Shown here: one piece after another, positions 5,934 to 8,682 of the stretch
Layout of the letters: each line of letters opens with the position of its first letter
Position numbering within the stretch: position 1 is the first letter of the stretch
Origin: Rickettsiales bacterium
GTDB lineage: Bacteria; Pseudomonadota; Alphaproteobacteria; Rs-D84
DNA length: 8,682 bases
Direction: 5' to 3'
Assembly (NCBI GenBank): GCA_031259365.1
Contig: JAIRLP010000115.1
Location: 1 to 8,682 of the forward strand
Translations under genes and position numbers: made by a program
The notes under the pieces: generated by a model
Seen by the model: only the letters and a program-made list of their open reading frames with translations
Database searches by the model: none
Told to the model about the DNA's origin: nothing

Positions 5934-5979
5934 ACAACAGCACAGCTGATTATCTGGCTAAAACCAAATAGATATTAAA

Positions 5980-6468
5980 ATGTTACAAACTGCTTTGGAA
6001 CCTGACATTCCTTGTTTTTTATTACAACTTTCTGACATTACCGATTCGTCAGTGACCGGATACAAGGTTTTTCGTGGCCCCAAAAAAGAATTAGAATATT
6101 ATGAAACCAGGGTATTGAGCAAAAATGTCCGAATAAGAGAATTTTCGGGTCGCGTTAACCTGTTAAACCTTGAAATATGCAGCGATATATTTTTGGACAA
6201 AGCCACTGAATTCAGTGCATTGAACTTGCTGCGCAGTGCGGATATTACTGTGCCGCGTGCGCGTCATGTAAATTTGCCAAGCTTGGTTCAGGCAAATGTT
6301 TATGCAGTCCGTGCGGAAAACATTCTTGTTGGCCCAAAGTTTATCGGTCATATATTTTGTGGCGTTAATACCAAAGTGATGTCTGTCGGGAACAAGGACG
6401 TCAAAATAACAAGATTCTTTACCCCAATTAATGCAATGCGTTATTCATTAAGGGCATTAACCAGATAA
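5980..6468 (+). CDS. Hypothetical protein with short solenoid-like (LRR-like) repeats
   Basis: I do not recognise this 162-residue protein as a named family. From about residue 57 to 130 it shows roughly four units of 18-20 residues with a shared pattern: hydrophobic NLxxL-like start, then alternating hydrophobics, then an Ala or Asn turn. Examples are VNLLNLEICSDIFLDKA, ALNLLRSADITVPRA, RHVNLPSLVQANVYAVRA and ENILVGPKFIGHIFCGVN. This suggests a small beta-solenoid or BspA-like leucine-rich repeat fold. No signal peptide or membrane segment is seen, so it is probably cytosolic. An in-frame stop at 5959 limits the start; ATG 5980 lacks a clear ribosome-binding site. It follows the nucleotidase gene by 46 bases and may share its transcript. 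A terminator lies just downstream. Confidence 0.6.
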   Translation: MLQTALEPDIPCFLLQLSDITDSSVTGYKVFRGPKKELEYYETRVLSKNVRIREFSGRVNLLNLEICSDIFLDKATEFSALNLLRSADITVPRARHVNLPSLVQANVYAVRAENILVGPKFIGHIFCGVNTKVMSVGNKDVKITRFFTPINAMRYSLRALTR

Positions 6469-6470
6469 AA

Positions 6471-6496
6471 TAAAACGCCCAGTATTGGGCGTTTTA
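6471..6496. terminator. Bidirectional intrinsic terminator between convergent genes
   Basis: TAAAACGCCCA (6471-6481) pairs perfectly with TGGGCGTTTTA (6486-6496), an 11-base stem with a GTAT loop. The T-run on each strand is supplied by the stem's own A/T ends. It sits between the stop of the + strand gene ending at 6468 and the stop of the - strand gene at 6500, so it can end both transcripts. Confidence 0.88.
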
Positions 6497-6499
6497 AAT

Positions 6500-7132
6500 T
6501 CACTTTCCGGTGTGTTCGCGGGCCAATTTAATAATGCCAGGAAATGGGTAATCGCAGAAATAGTACTTATGAAATCCGTCCGGATAACGACGTTCTTTGC
6601 GCGAAAAACCATCTGGTAATTTGTTTTTAAACTGTTTGACTGCTGACCATCCCCCGGACAACGGTAACTGATATGGGTACAGATGTTCAGGGACATTTTC
6701 TATGAACAAGGCATTGAATGGAATTTTTTTCTTGCCTGCAACAGTCGCGCGGTGCATACCGTCAATGATTAAGGGGGCACCTTCGATTACTTCAACAATT
6801 GGGATAGAATATACAAATTCTTCGGCAATCTTTCTAATTTCATTTTGACCACCTTGTTGGGTTGCCAAAGTTTTGAATGAAACAAAGCCGTTCAAAGAAA
6901 ATAAGTCTATTCCCAGTTTCGAAAACTGACGGACCAAATTTTGAATAAGTTTAATCTGATCATTGAAAACAAAAGTTTGTGTTGGTATCAAATCTTCCTG
7001 AGAAATTGTTTGAACACTTAATTTAAAATCGGAAAAAGGGAAAACAGAAGAATCACCTTTGATACTGGTATTACGTATAATATTGAATAAATCTTCTTTG
7101 GAATATTGTTTGTAATTAACGATTTTATTCAT
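6500..7132 (-). CDS. ParB/sulfiredoxin-like domain protein, function unknown
   Basis: The 210-residue product is not one I can name. Residues 110-146 read IPIVEVIEGAPLIIDGMHRA and go on to a KKKIPFNALFIEN strand. This is the pattern of the ParB N-terminal / sulfiredoxin fold: a strand, then DGxHR (D124, G125, H127, R128), a helix, then 'IPxxxIE'. In that superfamily the segment binds nucleotides or DNA. The N-terminal 100 residues are charged and helical. The C-terminal part has an aromatic run (GGWSAVKQF, then HKYYFCDYPFPG). No helix-turn-helix or ParA partner is seen, so plasmid or chromosome partition is unlikely. AGGA (complement of 7141-7144) sits eight bases ahead of the ATG. It is divergent from the nucleotidase at 7207 and ends TGA. 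Confidence 0.62.
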   Translation of the reverse strand: MNKIVNYKQYSKEDLFNIIRNTSIKGDSSVFPFSDFKLSVQTISQEDLIPTQTFVFNDQIKLIQNLVRQFSKLGIDLFSLNGFVSFKTLATQQGGQNEIRKIAEEFVYSIPIVEVIEGAPLIIDGMHRATVAGKKKIPFNALFIENVPEHLYPYQLPLSGGWSAVKQFKNKLPDGFSRKERRYPDGFHKYYFCDYPFPGIIKLAREHTGK

Positions 7133-7206
7133 TTTCGCTTTCCTATCTTGTTATTTATGCTAAGCTCTTTTTATATCATCAACAGAATAGTACAAAAGGT
7201 AAGTAT
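7133..7206. promoter_or_regulatory. Divergent promoter region
   Basis: This 74-base gap must serve two genes that face away from each other. On + the best boxes are TTGTTA (7148-7153) and TATATC (7172-7177), 18 bases apart. On - the best are TTGATG (complement of 7177-7182) and CATAAA (complement of 7154-7159), 17 bases apart. All match consensus at only four of six positions and they overlap, so shared or competing control is possible. Exact boxes are uncertain. Confidence 0.35.
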
Positions 7207-7773
7207 ATGTCAATCCGAATATATTTTGATATGGATGGTGTTTTGGCAGATTTTGAACTGGCGGTGGAACATTTATCCCAGGGTCGAACGGATTTGAATA
7301 ATCAGGGTAAATTAATGACTGATGAAGCTAAAAACGCCAAAAAGCAACGTTGGCAAAGAATAGAAGTCACCGCAGGATTCTTTGAAAACTTGCATATTGT
7401 CCCAAAAGTTCAAGACTTGGTAAGTACTGCCAAAGATATGGGCGAAATCTTTGTTTTGACAGCTGTCCCATCGGCCAAAAATTTCATAGCGGGCGAATCT
7501 TTTGTTGAACATATCAAGACTGCTAAACGTCAGTGGATTGCTGATAAAATGACAGATTTTTTCCATCCTGAATCTGTTCTTATTGTGACTGGTGCCAAAG
7601 AAAATCAGATCAAGCCAAGCAAAACAGATATTTTGATTGATGACAGGGCAGGCAATGTCGCCGATTGGATCGCAGCAGGCGGCACTGGAATCCATTTCAA
7701 ATCCGCCGAACAATCAATAAAAGATTTGACTAGTTTTCGCTTATTATATAAAATACCAATTGACATTTGTTAG
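7207..7773 (+). CDS. HAD-fold 5'(3')-deoxyribonucleotidase-like protein (NT5C type), copy 2
   Basis: This 188-residue paralogue of the gene at 5403-5933 shares its whole layout. Motif I is the canonical DMDGVLADF (D8, D10). Motif II is T85 in FVLTAVP. A lysine at 131 or 136 may act as motif III, and motif IV is DILIDDR (D145, D146). Also shared are KKxRxWQRIE near 45-53, the SAKNFIAG segment and AAGGTGIHFK near 157-165. The expected reaction is removal of phosphate from (deoxy)nucleoside monophosphates in the cytosol; substrate choice cannot be read here. It has a C-terminal extension (about 12 residues, SFRLLYKIPIDIC) lacking in copy 1. AAAAGG at 7194-7199 supports the ATG. Transcription is divergent from the ParB-like gene. 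Confidence 0.82.
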   Translation: MSIRIYFDMDGVLADFELAVEHLSQGRTDLNNQGKLMTDEAKNAKKQRWQRIEVTAGFFENLHIVPKVQDLVSTAKDMGEIFVLTAVPSAKNFIAGESFVEHIKTAKRQWIADKMTDFFHPESVLIVTGAKENQIKPSKTDILIDDRAGNVADWIAAGGTGIHFKSAEQSIKDLTSFRLLYKIPIDIC

Positions 7774-7796
7774 TATGAAAGGGTTTTGTCGCCCAA

Positions 7797-7927
7797 GTAA
7801 GACCTACTTCTTATGTCCCGACTTATGGTCGGGATGCCGCTGCTATATAACAGGTTTTTACCAAAAGCAATGGGGTTATCTTACTGACCGACAAACTCCC
7901 GACCTCCACTTAGATGGCGGTCTTTTT
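7797..7927 (+). promoter_or_regulatory. Structured leader with alternative pairings (possible attenuator)
   Basis: AGTAAGA (7797-7803) pairs with TCTTACT (7879-7885), closing an 89-base domain. Within it TCCCGAC (7816-7822) pairs perfectly with GTCGGGA (7828-7834). TCCCGAC occurs again at 7897-7903, and GGTCGGGA (7827-7834) can pair with TCCCGACC (7897-7904) over eight bases. That pairing would occupy four bases of the 5' arm of the terminator at 7901-7927. The arrangement is what a terminator/antiterminator switch needs, and it ends 23 bases before the next gene. I match it to no known riboswitch class. It may instead be a decorated 3' end of the upstream gene. Confidence 0.4.
7901..7927 (+). 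terminator. Intrinsic terminator before the cysteine-rich protein gene
   Basis: GACCTCCA (7901-7908) pairs with TGGCGGTC (7915-7922) over eight bases with one mismatch and a CTTAGA loop, followed by five T. It can end the transcript of the nucleotidase gene at 7207-7773 or act as a conditional terminator for the gene at 7951. A second GACCG at 7886-7890 could compete for the same 3' arm. Confidence 0.65.
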
Positions 7928-7950
7928 ATTAAATGGGATGAGGCCAGAGA

Positions 7951-8682
7951 ATGAAGATTTTATTTGTCGGTATTTTTCTTATATCTTTTTGTAATTTTGC
8001 CTATGCAAATATTGCATCGACGGCATTTGTTCAAAAACGGGTTTATGATCTTTGGGGAATTAGATTGGGGGCCACAACAGGAACAATCGCATCCGAAAAA
8101 TATCTTTATAGTGCGATTGATTCTGCCAATCTGGCATTAAATGGCGTACGGACAAATTATTCTTCTTTGAATACGGGCGGGGTGATTGCCACAACGCGTG
8201 GGGACGTTTTAATACAAAGCTGGATAAAATATTGTGCCGCAGGAACATATTTGCCTGCTGGCGGTAATGATTGTGTTAATTGCGGATTGGGATATTATTG
8301 CACTGGTGGATCGCATCGCGCCCCATGCACGGGTGGCGCGATCGGATGCAATAATGAAAACAATGCATCAGATCAAATGGCACCGGGTTTGGTCAATCGC
8401 GTGCTAACCCTGGATGAAGTAAATGCCTATATGCCACAAACCGAAATATCTCAGTGGGGGCAGGTGGGACCATTCGTACTCAGGCAAATATTGTGGTGTG
8501 AATTATTCGCCATCGCCTGATACGAGCTATGCTTGTGCTAATTTCGGCAATTTGGTGAATTATCCCGAAAACGGCTGCGCCGGGACAATTGGGCCGGGAA
8601 CATATTTGTTTATTGTGCATTACTATGAGGGGCCGACAACCTGGATGGATGACTTGGGTCGGTCTGGATATACTTGGGATTA
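7951..8682 (+). CDS. Secreted cysteine-rich protein, frameshifted and 3'-partial
   Basis: The product opens with a clear signal peptide (MKILFVGIFLISFCNFAYAN, cleavage likely after AYA at 17-19). After a spacer there is a cysteine module at 95-126, C-x12-C-x2-C-x5-C-x8-C, reading CAAGTYLPAGGNDCVNCGLG and on to GYYCTGG. It recalls the GCC2/GCC3 or EGF-like modules of surface proteins. GAGG at 7940-7943 supports the ATG. Read straight, the frame stops at 8518-8520 with an unconvincing tail. If one G of the run at 8456-8460 is dropped, it continues open as QWGRWDHSYSGKYCGVNYSP to the window end, about 243 residues so far and with more cysteines. So the gene is frameshifted by error, by slippage or as a pseudogene. 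Function is unknown, likely cell-surface. Confidence 0.7.

Noticed and set aside
7760..7954. A 64-residue + strand reading frame ending in an ATGA overlap with the gene at 7951
   Set aside because: It has no ribosome-binding site at TTG 7760 or ATG 7775, overlaps the end of the nucleotidase gene, and runs through a hairpin and an intrinsic terminator. The stop/start overlap is suggestive of coupling, so it is not excluded, but the RNA-structure reading fits better.

Overview
The window opens inside a ribosomal-protein cluster on the + strand. It runs from the last 36 codons of rpsH through rplF, rplR, rpsE, rpmD, rplO, secY, rpsM and rpsK. The order follows the classical spc operon and then the start of the alpha operon. 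Ribosome-binding sites of the AAGGAG or AAAAGG type sit 6-9 bases ahead of most starts, and standard stops are used, including TGA. The gene order, protein sequences and AT-rich coding DNA point to a bacterium, most likely an alphaproteobacterium. The cysteine-rich secreted protein at the right end resembles proteins I associate with uncultured host-associated (gut-type) alphaproteobacteria. That placement is inference from memory, not a search.

Positions 1-5061 hold the translation and secretion block. It is unusually loose: many spacers are 66-174 bases long and hold small hairpins. There is no adk or rpmJ between secY and rpsM. That spacer instead has a plausible promoter and two hairpins, so rpsM-rpsK may be its own transcription unit. 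A GC-rich palindromic insert of about 105 bases separates rpsM from rpsK. A strong intrinsic terminator follows rpsK directly, where rpoA and rplQ would usually come.

Positions 5062-5402 are non-coding. They hold a roughly 270-base element with 24-base terminal inverted repeats (22 of 24 matching), three internal hairpins and a possible 8-base target duplication. It looks like a miniature inverted-repeat transposable element (MITE) or a large palindromic repeat, sitting at the point where ribosomal synteny ends.

Positions 5403-7773 form a small accessory cluster. Two paralogous HAD-fold 5'(3')-deoxyribonucleotidase-like genes flank an unrecognised protein with about four 18-20-residue solenoid-like repeats and a reverse-strand gene with a ParB/sulfiredoxin-like motif. 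A bidirectional terminator separates the two convergent middle genes, and a 74-base divergent promoter region separates the last two.

Positions 7774-7950 hold no convincing gene. They contain a structured region ending in an intrinsic terminator, with a duplicated arm that allows mutually exclusive pairings. This could be a terminator/antiterminator leader for the next gene. Positions 7951-8682 encode a secreted cysteine-rich protein that is frameshifted at a run of five G and continues beyond the window.
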